DNA of 64,000 nt from Vibrio gigantis (GCF_024347515.1 NZ_AP025493.1:1054001-1118000); one strand, 5' to 3'; positions 33,463 to 43,200 are shown, counted from the stretch's first letter. Notes: generated from the letters alone by a model not told the origin. Made by a program: numbers and translations.

Positions 33463-34941
33463 CTAGTCACTGATTTTCTCCATGTCTTCTAGCATCCAGT
33501 TCTTAAAGAACGTTTTCGAGGTTGGTCGGTAAAGTCGGAATAACAAGAAGTAATCTTCTCCGCCCGTAGGCACCCAGTTATTCTCTTGCCCTTTTGGTGC
33601 TTCTGGGCCGAAGTACAGGTCGTAAGAGCCGTCTGGGTTCTTTTTCATCGTGTCAGCGTTTCGAGAAGATAGTCCTACTCGGTCGACACCTTTAACAAAG
33701 TTCTTGGTTTCCATGTTGTAAACAATGGCAGACCAGAAATCTTCAACTGGCGTATCGGCTGGCACGTTGAGCTTATACGTCGCTTTTCCATCTAACATTT
33801 CACCTTTTGAATCACGCAGCCCCGTTAGGTAGAAGGTTGAACCACCCAGTTGTTTCGGTAAATAAGTCACATAAAAGTACGACGCTGCACGCTTATCGAC
33901 TAACACCTCATTTTCATCCACAAATGGGAAGCCAAGCTGAGCCTGAGGGCCAAAGTTCCAGAAGGACCATTGTGAAAGTGGTTTGCCATTTTCATCTTTC
34001 CATAGCGCGCTAACCGTTTGATCAGGCTCTACGAATTTCGACTGCATGTGCGCATACGCCATCAGTACTCCCTCACGAATCGCTTTTTTCTGCTCTTCTG
34101 ACGGGTCGAATTTTTTGCCTTTCTCGATACCAAGATCTTTGAGTAACGAAACCATCGCCTTATCTTGTGTTCTAACAGGATTCTCTTGAATGACATCATT
34201 AATATCTTGGAAGAACGTCTCGTTGTAATACGGAAGGCTGTCATACGCGACATCCGTTGCGTCTAAGTAGTCTGTCTTTGGTGGATTTTTGGCCTCAGCA
34301 AGATTGTAGATTTTGATTTTCTTCGCGTAATTACCCGCATCTAAATCTGTTGCTCCATTGGTCAACGACGGTCTGAACGAAAAGCCATACAAATACGTGT
34401 CGGTTTCAAACACCAAATAACCTTGGCTTTCTAACGCTTGCTTAGTACCAAGTTCATTCTCGTAACCTGGTGGTAAGAATAGATACTTTCCTCCCTTACC
34501 TTCATCAGCACCTTTGTACCCCACATCTGTAATCGGCACCTCCCATTGGTTCACAATCGAGCCAAAGTAATTCACCTTGTCTGTTGCAGCCGGAACTTCA
34601 ATAACAACAGGGCCATTTTTAGAGGTTGTGGTTGCCCAAGCATAAGCCGTGGTGTCGTTAGCCGTGAGGAAGCCTTTTTCTGAGCCAAAAGGTTCGTTAA
34701 CGTAAACCACGTCATTGAAATCACCATTCAAGTCACGACGAGTCGCTTTCAAAAAATCAATCTGGGTGACTGCTGGCATGTAATGAATAGCGGTTTGCGT
34801 GGCACGTTGTACCATCATTTTGTATTCGAGGTTTTCGATCTGCGATGCGCGGTTAAGGATGTCATCAGTATCATCAAATGATTGAGAGTAGACCGGCAAT
34901 GTACTGATAGTGAGTAGCGAAGCGAGTAGAAGTTTTTTCAT
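33463..34941 (-). CDS. DUF1254/DUF1214 exported protein, copy B
   Basis: This paralogue of the preceding gene's product has about 492 residues from the ATG at 34941 (MKKLLLASLLTISTLPVYSQ, a Sec signal; an ATG three codons earlier is too near its ribosome-binding site). It shows the same blocks: 'LTANDTTAYAWATTTSKNGPVVIEVP' (in parts), 'YKLNVPADTPVEDFWSAIVYN' and 'GSYDLYFGPEAPKGQENNWVPT'. It is the first gene of the pair and is divergent from an exported barrel-like protein at 35229. Two non-identical copies in a row suggest a heteromer or two substrates. Confidence 0.9.
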   Translation of the reverse strand: MKKLLLASLLTISTLPVYSQSFDDTDDILNRASQIENLEYKMMVQRATQTAIHYMPAVTQIDFLKATRRDLNGDFNDVVYVNEPFGSEKGFLTANDTTAYAWATTTSKNGPVVIEVPAATDKVNYFGSIVNQWEVPITDVGYKGADEGKGGKYLFLPPGYENELGTKQALESQGYLVFETDTYLYGFSFRPSLTNGATDLDAGNYAKKIKIYNLAEAKNPPKTDYLDATDVAYDSLPYYNETFFQDINDVIQENPVRTQDKAMVSLLKDLGIEKGKKFDPSEEQKKAIREGVLMAYAHMQSKFVEPDQTVSALWKDENGKPLSQWSFWNFGPQAQLGFPFVDENEVLVDKRAASYFYVTYLPKQLGGSTFYLTGLRDSKGEMLDGKATYKLNVPADTPVEDFWSAIVYNMETKNFVKGVDRVGLSSRNADTMKKNPDGSYDLYFGPEAPKGQENNWVPTGGEDYFLLFRLYRPTSKTFFKNWMLEDMEKISD

Positions 34942-35144
34942 GTTGAGCATATCTCTTCGTAAAGTTGAAACATCAATTGTTTAAAAAACATCCTTTGTTT
35001 GAACCAAGTATACGAATGAGACCAAAATTCATCCAATGACTTACAATCATTATTAATTATTCATTTTTAGGATAATACTCAATAGTAATTTGCTGACCCA
35101 GTAAGGCTCAGAACTTTGAAAAACTTACTCAGCATCGTTGATAA

Positions 35145-35172
35145 TGTGGTTGATTGTGATCACCTAACCACA
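35145..35172. promoter_or_regulatory. Inverted repeat in the DUF1254 / barrel-protein divergent region
   Basis: TGTGGTT (35145-35151) and AACCACA (35166-35172) are inverted around a central TGATCA. It lies just upstream of the + strand gene and about 200 bp from the DUF1254 start, so it could be a shared regulator site. Confidence 0.35.
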
Positions 35173-35228
35173 ATGTGCAGAGCTGATTGTTTATATTCAA
35201 GCAAACTCAAATTATTAAGATAAACATC

Positions 35229-36671
35229 ATGTTACGAGCCTCTATCGCATTACTCAGTGTCACGAGCTTCGCTGTATCGGCCAATATTGCCCTTCCTACT
35301 GGAGAAGACTGGATTAATCATGCTAGCGAAGGATTAGCACCTTACTGGTTGATGCCGAGTGCTCAAGGAGAGCCGATAGGCAACTTCCCGACTTTTCGCT
35401 GTGATGATGGGACATTACTTGATGTGACCAATGTTTGTCCTGAGTTAGACCGAGGCTGGATCACGCCGCACTTTGGCAAAGAGTTCACACGAATGAAGTC
35501 ACGCCAAACCTATGCCTATGGCGTGCTCTACCACCTAACCGGAGACAAACAGGCATTAGCGCTTACCAAGAAAGGAGCGTACTACCTCGTTGAACACTTA
35601 AAAGATGAGCAAAATGGTGGCTTCATAAGCTTCACCAAAGACGGTAAAGCGGGACTTGAGTGGCAACAACGAACTTCTCAAGATCAAGCTTATGCATTAG
35701 TTGGATTGGCGATGTACTACTACCTGACCCAAGACAAAAAAGTTGAGCAAGCGCTCATTGCCCAACAAGCTTTTATCTTCGACAAATATCGACTTAGCGA
35801 TAACAGCGGCCTTGCTTGGGTTCTTGCTGATGGTGAAGATGGCAGTGCCAAGCAACGTGAGCTGGTCGCGCAACTTGATCAAATTAACGGCTATATGTTG
35901 TTGATTGCGCCACTCCTGTCAGAGCCGACAAAATCAAAATGGCTTGATGATTTGGATTGGCTGACGCAAGCCATGATTGACCACTATCACTCTCAAGATG
36001 AACAACGCTTCTACGGTGCCATTCACAGCAAAGCAGCCATGATGCCAAACGCCAATCACAATGATTTTGGGCACACGATCAAAGCGTATTGGATGACTTA
36101 CCTTACCGGACAAACACTGGATAACTCCGAATGGAAAGAGTTCGGTATGAAAGGGATGAAGCACACTTTAGCCCAAGCGCAGTACCAGAAAGACTTCACC
36201 GATGTATCCCAATACTTTGGCGGCAAACTTCAGAAGGCATGGCAAGGACGAGAGATTACTGGCTGGCAAAGCAGACCAAACACAAATTGGGCTTCCTCAT
36301 GGGAGTGGGCTGAGCTCGACCAAGCTGCAATGACGGTATCGCTAGTCGATGGTTCAATGAAAGAAGTCCTGCAATACACGCTGCCGACGTTTCATGATGT
36401 GTGGGTCGACCACAAGTACGGCGGCGTAGGGCTTGAACCCAAACGCACCAAGGCTTTCCATTGGGGAAACGGCTACCATCAGTTTGAGCACGCGTTGATT
36501 GGTTATTTGTACGCGCAGCAAGTTGAAGGGCAACCCGCGGTATTGCACTACGCAAGGCCAACCAACAGCACAATGCCAATGGCACCGTATTACTATCAAG
36601 GAGATTTGGTTAAGTTGGAGAAGCTTGAGGGCGGAATGCAGAAGGTCAGCTTCAATAATATTCGACCTTAG
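35229..36671 (+). CDS. Exported (alpha/alpha)-barrel protein, AGE-epimerase-like
   Basis: From the ATG at 35229 the product has 480 residues with a signal peptide (MLRASIALLSVTSFAVSA, cleavage before NIAL); a TTG at 35187 would add 14 residues. The body has repeated helical-hairpin blocks with conserved aromatic and acidic residues ('RMKSRQTYAYGVLYHLTGD', 'DQAYALVGLAMYYYLTQ', 'NHNDFGHTIKAYWMTYL', 'HWGNGYHQFEHALIGYL'), the look of the N-acylglucosamine 2-epimerase / six-hairpin glycosidase fold. Export to the periplasm is unusual for AGE enzymes. It is divergent from the DUF1254 pair. I do not know its substrate. Confidence 0.75.
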   Translation: MLRASIALLSVTSFAVSANIALPTGEDWINHASEGLAPYWLMPSAQGEPIGNFPTFRCDDGTLLDVTNVCPELDRGWITPHFGKEFTRMKSRQTYAYGVLYHLTGDKQALALTKKGAYYLVEHLKDEQNGGFISFTKDGKAGLEWQQRTSQDQAYALVGLAMYYYLTQDKKVEQALIAQQAFIFDKYRLSDNSGLAWVLADGEDGSAKQRELVAQLDQINGYMLLIAPLLSEPTKSKWLDDLDWLTQAMIDHYHSQDEQRFYGAIHSKAAMMPNANHNDFGHTIKAYWMTYLTGQTLDNSEWKEFGMKGMKHTLAQAQYQKDFTDVSQYFGGKLQKAWQGREITGWQSRPNTNWASSWEWAELDQAAMTVSLVDGSMKEVLQYTLPTFHDVWVDHKYGGVGLEPKRTKAFHWGNGYHQFEHALIGYLYAQQVEGQPAVLHYARPTNSTMPMAPYYYQGDLVKLEKLEGGMQKVSFNNIRP

Positions 36672-36705
36672 CCTGGGGTTAGCTCTGGATAAACGAATTA
36701 ACGAC

Positions 36706-36735
36706 AAAGCCTGAAAAGCAATTTTCAGGCTTTTT
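36706..36735. terminator. Bidirectional terminator after the barrel-protein gene
   Basis: AAAGCCTGAAAA pairs with TTTTCAGGCTTT around a short loop, with T and A flanks. It is shared with the convergent small gene. Confidence 0.87.
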
Positions 36736-36740
36736 AATGA

Positions 36741-37148
36741 CTACTTTCTTTTACCCTGTTCTACCAACTTTTCATTCCATGCCGTGTTACCGTCGCGTTT
36801 AGTCACATCATACTCAGAACAGAACTGAGATATGGTCATGTTGTTGTCGCCAGTAGCAAGTTTGAGAGCCAACTGAACTTGTTGAAGCTTGCTTTGCAGA
36901 CGCAAAATTTGACCAGCATTTGGGCTTTTCTCTTTGGCATACTTTAAAGCAGCATGTTTACGCTCGGCGGCACCAGCTCTACGATCCGCTTCTGATAACA
37001 GATACTTTAACTGCGCAACACTCTTGCCCTTCTTAAAAGCAGGATCAAGCAGCTCAACGCACTCATCAAACGATGGATTGATAACGTATGGGTCTACTTT
37101 ATGTGCCTGTTGGCGCATCCACTCTAGTGCGAGTTTTTCATCTGACAT
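36741..37148 (-). CDS. Hypothetical protein, predicted coiled coil
   Basis: This product has 135 residues from the ATG at 37148 (an in-frame TTG two codons upstream has a slightly better-placed GGA). No signal or membrane segment is present. The centre ('AQLKYLLSEADRRAGAAERKHAALKYAKE' in parts, then 'LRLQSKLQQVQLALKLA') predicts long charged helices and a coiled coil. I do not recognise the family. It is a single gene facing the barrel-protein gene across a shared terminator. Confidence 0.6.
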   Translation of the reverse strand: MSDEKLALEWMRQQAHKVDPYVINPSFDECVELLDPAFKKGKSVAQLKYLLSEADRRAGAAERKHAALKYAKEKSPNAGQILRLQSKLQQVQLALKLATGDNNMTISQFCSEYDVTKRDGNTAWNEKLVEQGKRK

Positions 37149-37154
37149 AATCAA

Positions 37155-37517
37155 ATCTTTTCCAAAGAAATAGCCCTATATGGTATCGCTCAATAGCAAA
37201 CGGCTGCAATAACAAATTGAGTAACTTTGGATCTATAGACTACAACTCAATCACCAGTACTTTTCAGGCTCTGTATTTGCCCACTCTTACCATGAGTTAA
37301 CCAGACATAATAAGCCTTCACTTTTCATAATTCGTAAAGGTAACCCAACGTCATAGAGACTTTCGAACTCAACCTAACTCATTTTGTTCGGTAATTTACT
37401 CACAAAAGTGCTAACTTTCTTTCCATAAACAAGATGAGGCTCAGCAAGCGACTAATCAAAACAATGCGCCCGATAAGAGTCCACCACTTTACCTAACGTC
37501 CGTTACCGAGGAACCCT
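37155..37517. other. Gene-free gap
   Basis: These 360 AT-rich bases separate divergent small genes. I find no ORF with a credible ribosome-binding site, no hairpin terminator and no strong repeat. It presumably holds the two promoters. Confidence 0.5.
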
Positions 37518-38309
37518 TTGAAGTTAACTCACTTTAAATACAAAACCCGCAAAGGCCCAGACTACCGACACGGCGATCAGGCGTCTTTCATGGACATTAA
37601 ACAGACCTTCGGTATGGGCAGCATTCGTGTGGGCGCTTGGGTAACCAAAGAAGAGAAGGACTTAGCTGCGAACTTGATATTCGATTCATTAGCAGACCTG
37701 GCTTATATTTTGGCTCTGCCACCTGAAGCGATAGGCTTGCGTGGCACACTTGGGCTGGCATTTGGCAGTGGCGGAAGAAAAGGCGTGCAAGCGCATTACG
37801 CGCCCAACCAGCGTGAATTAGCTCTAGCTAAAAACGCAGGTGCCGGTGCGCTCGCCCACGAGTTTTGGCATGCATTTGACCACTACATCGCTGAAAAGGC
37901 GTTTGAGATTGGCGATACCTCAGGGCCTCGTAAACACATCTTGTTTGCCAGCGATTGTTGGCTACACGATAGAAAGGTGCGACCTCATCCATTAAACGAG
38001 AGTCTGATGTCGCTGTTCGATGCCACGCTACTCAGCGAGAATAACTTGGATAAACACGATTACGTTGCCCGAAGTGTCATAGCCGACAAAGCGACGTCTG
38101 CTCGTTACTTCTCGTTACCAACAGAGATGATGGCGCGCGCTTTTGAGTCTGCGATTGAATCCTGCTCAGATATCGAAAACTCGTACCTAGTCGATGGCAC
38201 AACAAAACCTGATATGTTCCCTCTCTATCCAGACCTCGCGCATAGAAAGGAAATCTACAACGCGATACAAGGCTATTTTGCACCGTTGGGGCGATCTTTA
38301 AGTAAGTAG
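37518..38309 (+). CDS. CLCA_X-type protein, putative zinc metallopeptidase with HEFWH motif
   Basis: The 263-residue protein starts at TTG 37518, supported by GAGGAA just upstream. The centre reads 'LGLAFGSGGRKGVQAHY' (78-94), then 'GAGALAHEFWHAFDHY' with the zincin HExxH at 114-118. This order closely resembles the LPD1 domain found in large phage polyvalent proteins, but here it stands alone with its own N- and C-terminal parts. No signal peptide is visible, so it acts in the cytoplasm. The name CLCA_X family comes from memory; substrate and role are unknown. Confidence 0.75.
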   Translation: MKLTHFKYKTRKGPDYRHGDQASFMDIKQTFGMGSIRVGAWVTKEEKDLAANLIFDSLADLAYILALPPEAIGLRGTLGLAFGSGGRKGVQAHYAPNQRELALAKNAGAGALAHEFWHAFDHYIAEKAFEIGDTSGPRKHILFASDCWLHDRKVRPHPLNESLMSLFDATLLSENNLDKHDYVARSVIADKATSARYFSLPTEMMARAFESAIESCSDIENSYLVDGTTKPDMFPLYPDLAHRKEIYNAIQGYFAPLGRSLSK

Positions 38310-38399
38310 CGTTTTAAGCAGCTAGGACAATAGATGACCCAATCTTGAAAACTGTTTATAGTCGACACAAACTTCAACACCCATGATATAGAGGTAGTA

Positions 38400-38723
38400 A
38401 TGATCAGTTGGCCATCTTTAGTAAAACTCGACGGCGATGATGAACTGATTTACGTCGCATCAGACAGTGACTTTCAGGCAGAATGCTCAGACATGATCTT
38501 GGGCAAAGATGATTACCTCATTGATTCTGAAGGTAACAGCTATTCACTTCAATCCAGCTCAGACCAACTGAACCTAGCGAAACGACCTGAGCAATATTCG
38601 CTTGAAAGCGTAACTAAACTGATTCGCAATCATGAGTTCCAGAAAGCCGAAGTGTGCCTAATGAAAATTCACTTCCCAACTATTGCAGAAGCGATTCAGT
38701 CTTTGGCTTTTGAGCCACGTTAA
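38400..38723 (+). CDS. DUF4144-like small protein
   Basis: This 107-residue soluble protein begins 'MISWPSLVKLDGDDELIYVASDSDFQ' (in parts), with AGAGG upstream of the ATG. The strand-rich first half and helical second half ('LESVTKLIRNHEFQKAEVCL', 'IHFPTIAEAIQSLAFEPR') recall DUF4144 proteins of Vibrio and relatives. Its function is unknown. It follows the HEFWH protein gene by 90 bp and may be co-transcribed with it. Confidence 0.7.
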   Translation: MISWPSLVKLDGDDELIYVASDSDFQAECSDMILGKDDYLIDSEGNSYSLQSSSDQLNLAKRPEQYSLESVTKLIRNHEFQKAEVCLMKIHFPTIAEAIQSLAFEPR

Positions 38724-38767
38724 GATTGGTTGCTGATACAGTTCAGGCTCGTTAAACAGTGGATACA

Positions 38768-38793
38768 AAAACAGCGCGAATGAGCGCTGTTTT
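38768..38793. terminator. Bidirectional terminator
   Basis: AAAACAGCGC pairs with GCGCTGTTTT around GAATGA. It is shared by the DUF4144-like gene and the convergent symporter operon. Confidence 0.87.
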
Positions 38794-38832
38794 ATTATTA
38801 GTTTATGTCCGAATGAACTTAAATCGTTGATT

Positions 38833-40230
38833 CTACCAAGCTCGCTTTTTAACAAAACCAAGTAGGAACAAAGACGCAATCATCGTCACTACATAGACCG
38901 TCAATACAGGCAACATGATCGAGTTACTTGATGGAACAAATGGCAGGTTAATGTAAATAATCTGCACAATTGGCAAAATAAATATGTTCATGATTGCCAA
39001 CTCAAACGCTGCAGGTGATTTGAACTCAGGATCAACAATACGCAGCAGTAATAAACCTGAAGCAACTGTACCGGTATAACAACCAAATGCCGCTAAGCCA
39101 CGTTCGAACCCGTATTTAGGCATACGACGAGCAAACCACACAATTACGAAGAAACTGACCACTGAAGCACAAATCGTCGTCGTTAAGAATGGGACAATGA
39201 TCTGCTGGATATCGTTGATACCAATCGCTAAGAACACTGCACAAATCATGAAATCAACGGTTGTACCCGTTATGCGGCGCGTCGTAGAGTTATCTAACAC
39301 ATGACACGATTTGACCTTTCTTAATGTTTTTCGCGTGATAACGCCAGCTAACATGCCCCAAACATAAAGCATACCGAAACCAAGGCCTCTAACCTTCTCA
39401 ATTGATTCAGGCCAACTGAATGTCGCCCATGCCAAAGCGAAAACATAACCCGCACCGTACAGCACAAACATCACAGCAAAATGGAAAGCAAAAGTGTCGA
39501 TATTCGCGCTATGAGTCGTAGATTGTGCACAAGGCTCAGAGTTACCTTTACCCATGATGCCGGTTAATAACGGCTTCGGCATACTGGATAAATGCTTTTC
39601 AGATAACCAGCCTTTCTTAATCGCTTGATTGGCAAATGGAATACCGATGAGTACAGCAAACAGAAAACCCGCGGCACCAAAGGCTAACCCAACTGTACTT
39701 GCGCTTTGTACCCCGTATTCATTTTCCCAAATACCTCCAATAGCTTGAGCTGCCCCAGGGTTTTGTGAAAACCCAACGCTTACTAGGTAGCCGTAACCAG
39801 TAAAGATTTCGCCCGAGGTAAGGTACGAATAAAGTTCAAAAACAGTACGCCCAGTGATCCCTTGTATCGCGTAGATAAGGCAGTAAATCAGAGCAAGCCA
39901 AAGTGCCCCACTTCTTACCCAGCTAGAGTTAGCTTTGTCAGCTTCAGGTTCATCTTGTTGGATTAAACCAATACCGATAAAACCAAACACGAACAAATGA
40001 GAAACCAACACACCAAACGCGCTCGTTGGTATCTCTTTCCAGCCTTCTTGAGTTGGCATACCTATTAAACCGAAGTTCATAAGAACAAAGCCAATCACAC
40101 CACCAATCAGAGCTGAAGGAATCAGATTCTTTTGAAAGAAGGTAACTCTTGAGCGTAGGAAAGCTGCAAAAGACAGCAATACACCGACCCAAAAAAAGGC
40201 TCCTACGTATGGAAAAAATAATGATGACAT
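38833..40230 (-). CDS. GltS-type sodium/glutamate symporter family protein
   Basis: This 465-residue inner-membrane protein has about 11-12 helices. GltS-like features include 'FFQKNLIPSALIGGVIGFVL' near the start, 'VFGFIGIGLIQ' and, in the C-terminal half, 'FERGLAAFGCYTGTVASGLLLLRIVDPE' (in parts), the repeated substrate/sodium-site motif of the family. It is the last gene of a set with an epoxide hydrolase and an aldehyde dehydrogenase, so the real cargo may be another organic anion handled by those enzymes. Confidence 0.87.
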   Translation of the reverse strand: MSSLFFPYVGAFFWVGVLLSFAAFLRSRVTFFQKNLIPSALIGGVIGFVLMNFGLIGMPTQEGWKEIPTSAFGVLVSHLFVFGFIGIGLIQQDEPEADKANSSWVRSGALWLALIYCLIYAIQGITGRTVFELYSYLTSGEIFTGYGYLVSVGFSQNPGAAQAIGGIWENEYGVQSASTVGLAFGAAGFLFAVLIGIPFANQAIKKGWLSEKHLSSMPKPLLTGIMGKGNSEPCAQSTTHSANIDTFAFHFAVMFVLYGAGYVFALAWATFSWPESIEKVRGLGFGMLYVWGMLAGVITRKTLRKVKSCHVLDNSTTRRITGTTVDFMICAVFLAIGINDIQQIIVPFLTTTICASVVSFFVIVWFARRMPKYGFERGLAAFGCYTGTVASGLLLLRIVDPEFKSPAAFELAIMNIFILPIVQIIYINLPFVPSSNSIMLPVLTVYVVTMIASLFLLGFVKKRAW

Positions 40231-40408
40231 AAAATAATCCTTTATTGATCTAACACGTTTTTACTACTACTCACTCACGCAAATACGTGTTCCTATCAGT
40301 TTCAAAGCGAGAACTCTCCACAATATCGTTCAGCTAAAAGTGGAAAGTTCACCGCCCAAATACAGTCCAAAATTTACAGACAACTCAAAGTTTGCAAGTC
40401 AACTGGTG

Positions 40409-41548
40409 TTACATGCCACGGAAGAATTGCTGAATATCTGCCATCAACGCTTTAGGTTGCTCCATTGCAGCGAAATGACCGCCGCGTTCCATAACCGTCC
40501 AGCTCTTGATGTTATACATACGTTCTGAGTATTTCCTCGGTGGCCACGCCAATGTCTCTTTCGGAAACAGTGCAGCTCCTGTCGGTACCTCTACACGACT
40601 ACCGTTTTCACCTAATATACGACCGCCTTCTTCACGGCGTCCGTAGTAGATCCAAGTGGAAGAGTTGAAAGTCCCTGTCGCCACATAGATCATGATGTTG
40701 GTTAACATCTCATCTTTACTGTGAACGCTTTCAATGTCCCCATCGTCTAGATCGGACCATGAGTAAAACTTCTCAACTATCCAAGCTGCAATTGCAACTG
40801 GGTTATCTTGCATAGCGTAACTCAGTGTCTGTGGCCGTGTTGCTTGCAAAGTTCGATAGCCGTCTTCCATTACTGATTCTCTATCAACACGATCTGACCA
40901 TGCTTGCTCTTCTTCATCTTGAGGGCCATCAATATGGCGCATCGTCGGGAAGTTGATATGGATCGCTTTACAATGATCGGCATAATCATGACCGAGCCAA
41001 CTACAAATCGCGCTTCCCCAGTCCCCACCTTGTGCCAGATAATCATCGTAACCAAGTACATCAGTCATTAAGCTGTTGAGTACCTTAGCCATCGCTCTAG
41101 GTCCCATTGGTCTTTCTGGTCGGTCAGAGAAACCAAAACCGGGCAGCGAAGGAACAATAAGATCAAACGCATCTTCTGCTTTTCCGCCAAACAACTCAGG
41201 GAAAGCAAGAGGTTCAAGCAAATCAAGAAACTCAGCAACAGAACCGGGCCAGCCGTGGCTAATAAGTAGAGGGCGAGGCTCTACAGAGCTGCCGCGAATA
41301 TGGATATAGTGAATATTCATCCCGTCAACTGAAGCTGTAAATTGCGAGAACTTATTCATTTTTCGTTCTTGCTCACGCCAATCAAACTCGTTCACCCAGT
41401 AGTCACACAGCTCCTTAAGGTATTTGATATTCGTACCGTAATCCCAACCACCGTCGTCAGGCATATAACCCCATTGGTATTCGGCAACATTTTTTCTAAT
41501 GTTGAACAAAATATCATCACTCAAGTTAACCTCAAATGGTTTAATCAT
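40409..41548 (-). CDS. Epoxide hydrolase with N-terminal EHN domain
   Basis: The 379-residue alpha/beta-hydrolase starts with the EHN domain ('PFEVNLSDDILFNIRKNV', 'WREQERKMNKFSQFT'), as in microsomal epoxide hydrolase-like proteins. The oxyanion region is 'LLISHGWPGSVAEFLDLL', the nucleophile Asp is in 'AQGGDWGSAI' (about 174), and the catalytic His is in 'ERGGHFAAMEQP' near the end. It opens epoxides to diols through an ester intermediate. It lies between a GltS-like symporter and an aldehyde dehydrogenase, suggesting a pathway epoxide to diol to aldehyde to acid (inference). Confidence 0.92.
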   Translation of the reverse strand: MIKPFEVNLSDDILFNIRKNVAEYQWGYMPDDGGWDYGTNIKYLKELCDYWVNEFDWREQERKMNKFSQFTASVDGMNIHYIHIRGSSVEPRPLLISHGWPGSVAEFLDLLEPLAFPELFGGKAEDAFDLIVPSLPGFGFSDRPERPMGPRAMAKVLNSLMTDVLGYDDYLAQGGDWGSAICSWLGHDYADHCKAIHINFPTMRHIDGPQDEEEQAWSDRVDRESVMEDGYRTLQATRPQTLSYAMQDNPVAIAAWIVEKFYSWSDLDDGDIESVHSKDEMLTNIMIYVATGTFNSSTWIYYGRREEGGRILGENGSRVEVPTGAALFPKETLAWPPRKYSERMYNIKSWTVMERGGHFAAMEQPKALMADIQQFFRGM

Positions 41549-41639
41549 AAAATCGTCCCTTTCATTTATGGCTGCGATATGTCGCTATCATCCTCGATAT
41601 AACGACATATGCATCAGTTGCTATACTTTTTATTAACGG

Positions 41640-43130
41640 CTATTTATTTACATACCAGATAGTTTTCGTCTGTTGGTATTGGTCAAATGCTTCAACGCCA
41701 TTGTCTTTACCGCCAAACCCAGACTGCTTAAAACCACCGAAAGGTGTGCTGATATCCCCTTCAGAAAAACCATTAATCGAGATAGTGCCAGCATTCACAG
41801 CCGCCGCTGCACGTTGAGCACGGTAGATGTCAGAGGTGTAAATCGAGGCAGCTAAACCGTAATCAGTATCATTGGCAAGCTTGAGTGCTTCTTCTTCGGT
41901 ATCAAAGGTCGTTACCGCTAGAATCGGACCGAAGATTTCTTCCTTAAAGATGCTCATATCCGAAGTAACCTCGCTAAATATCGTTGGCTGAACAAACAGA
42001 CCTACGTCATCAGAAGCTGTACCTCCGTAAACCAATTGCGCGCCTTCACTTTTAGCCTTATCTAGATAGCTTTTCACTTTATCGAAATGTTTTTGCTCAA
42101 TCATTGGGCCAACAACTGTGTCAGCCTGAGTTGGGTCGCCCATCTTCCAATCACGCATTTTCGTGATCATTTTCTCGATGATCTGATCACGAATTGAGCG
42201 TTCAACAATCAAGCGAGAACCACAGCTGCAGTTTTCACCCATGTTCCAAAATGCAGCGTTTAGCATGTCATCGATGAAAGCATCCATATCATGGATGTCT
42301 GAGAAAACGATTTGAGGAGACTTACCACCGCACTCCAAAACGATCTCTTTTAGATTACTTTGTGCTGAATATTCTAAGAACTTGCGACCAACTTCAGTTG
42401 ACCCAGTAAATGAAATCATGTCGATATCATGGTGCAAACCTAACGGTTGGCCTGTGTCTTCACCATGACCAGTGACCATAAGAAGCGCCGATTCGGGGAT
42501 ACCTGCTTGGTGCGCTAATTCAACCATGCGATACGTGCTCAATGAGGTTTGTTCTGCAGGTTTTACAATCACAGAGTTACCCGTAGCTAATGCTGGGCCA
42601 GCTTTGAATGCGAACATTAACGCGGGGAAGTTCCAAGGTAGTACCGCCCCTACAACACCAATCGGCTCTTTGACGATGAGTCCCATCGCATCACCATTAG
42701 TTGGTGAAACCTTACCGAACTGCTTATCTACCGCTTCTGCGTACCACTTAATAAGTGAAATAGTTTCTGGAATATCAGTTTCAAGACACTCAGCGATAGG
42801 TTTACCTGCTTCAACACAATCGAGTGCTGCTAACTCTTCGGCATGCTTTTCAAGCAGCGCAACCCACTTGTACATCACGTCCTTACGTTCCGCTGGGTTC
42901 AATTTAGACCACTCGCCGTTATTGAATCCTTCACGAGCTGCATTCACAGCTAGATTAACGATTTCTGGACTACCAGATTCAATTGCACCAATCACAGACT
43001 TGTTATGTGGAGCAATAGTAGGAAAAGACAACTCACGATTTACAGAGTGGTCAGGAATCAAATGACCTGCCCATAATTCACCCTGTTCGGCCAAAGAAAA
43101 AATATCTGCTGCGACTAGTACATTGTTCAT
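41640..43130 (-). CDS. NAD(P)-dependent aldehyde dehydrogenase (PuuC-like)
   Basis: The 496-residue protein has all ALDH signatures: 'VLPWNFPALMFAFKAGPALA', 'FTGSTEVGRKFL', the general base in 'LECGGKSPQI' and the nucleophile in 'NMGENCSCGSRLIV'. The start 'AEQGELWAGHLIP' and the end 'FGGFKQSGFGGKDNGVEAFDQYQQTKTIW' (in parts) recall the PuuC/AldH group acting on amino- or hydroxyaldehydes. It is first in the operon, with LysR divergent 100 bp away. Not a close relative of the AldB-type enzyme at 21972. Confidence 0.93.
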   Translation of the reverse strand: MNNVLVAADIFSLAEQGELWAGHLIPDHSVNRELSFPTIAPHNKSVIGAIESGSPEIVNLAVNAAREGFNNGEWSKLNPAERKDVMYKWVALLEKHAEELAALDCVEAGKPIAECLETDIPETISLIKWYAEAVDKQFGKVSPTNGDAMGLIVKEPIGVVGAVLPWNFPALMFAFKAGPALATGNSVIVKPAEQTSLSTYRMVELAHQAGIPESALLMVTGHGEDTGQPLGLHHDIDMISFTGSTEVGRKFLEYSAQSNLKEIVLECGGKSPQIVFSDIHDMDAFIDDMLNAAFWNMGENCSCGSRLIVERSIRDQIIEKMITKMRDWKMGDPTQADTVVGPMIEQKHFDKVKSYLDKAKSEGAQLVYGGTASDDVGLFVQPTIFSEVTSDMSIFKEEIFGPILAVTTFDTEEEALKLANDTDYGLAASIYTSDIYRAQRAAAAVNAGTISINGFSEGDISTPFGGFKQSGFGGKDNGVEAFDQYQQTKTIWYVNK

Positions 43131-43200
43131 TAATCATTCTCTTTTTAATCTAATGTTTCCAGAATGTTAATAATTTGATAGATTCCCGTAAAGCATCAGA

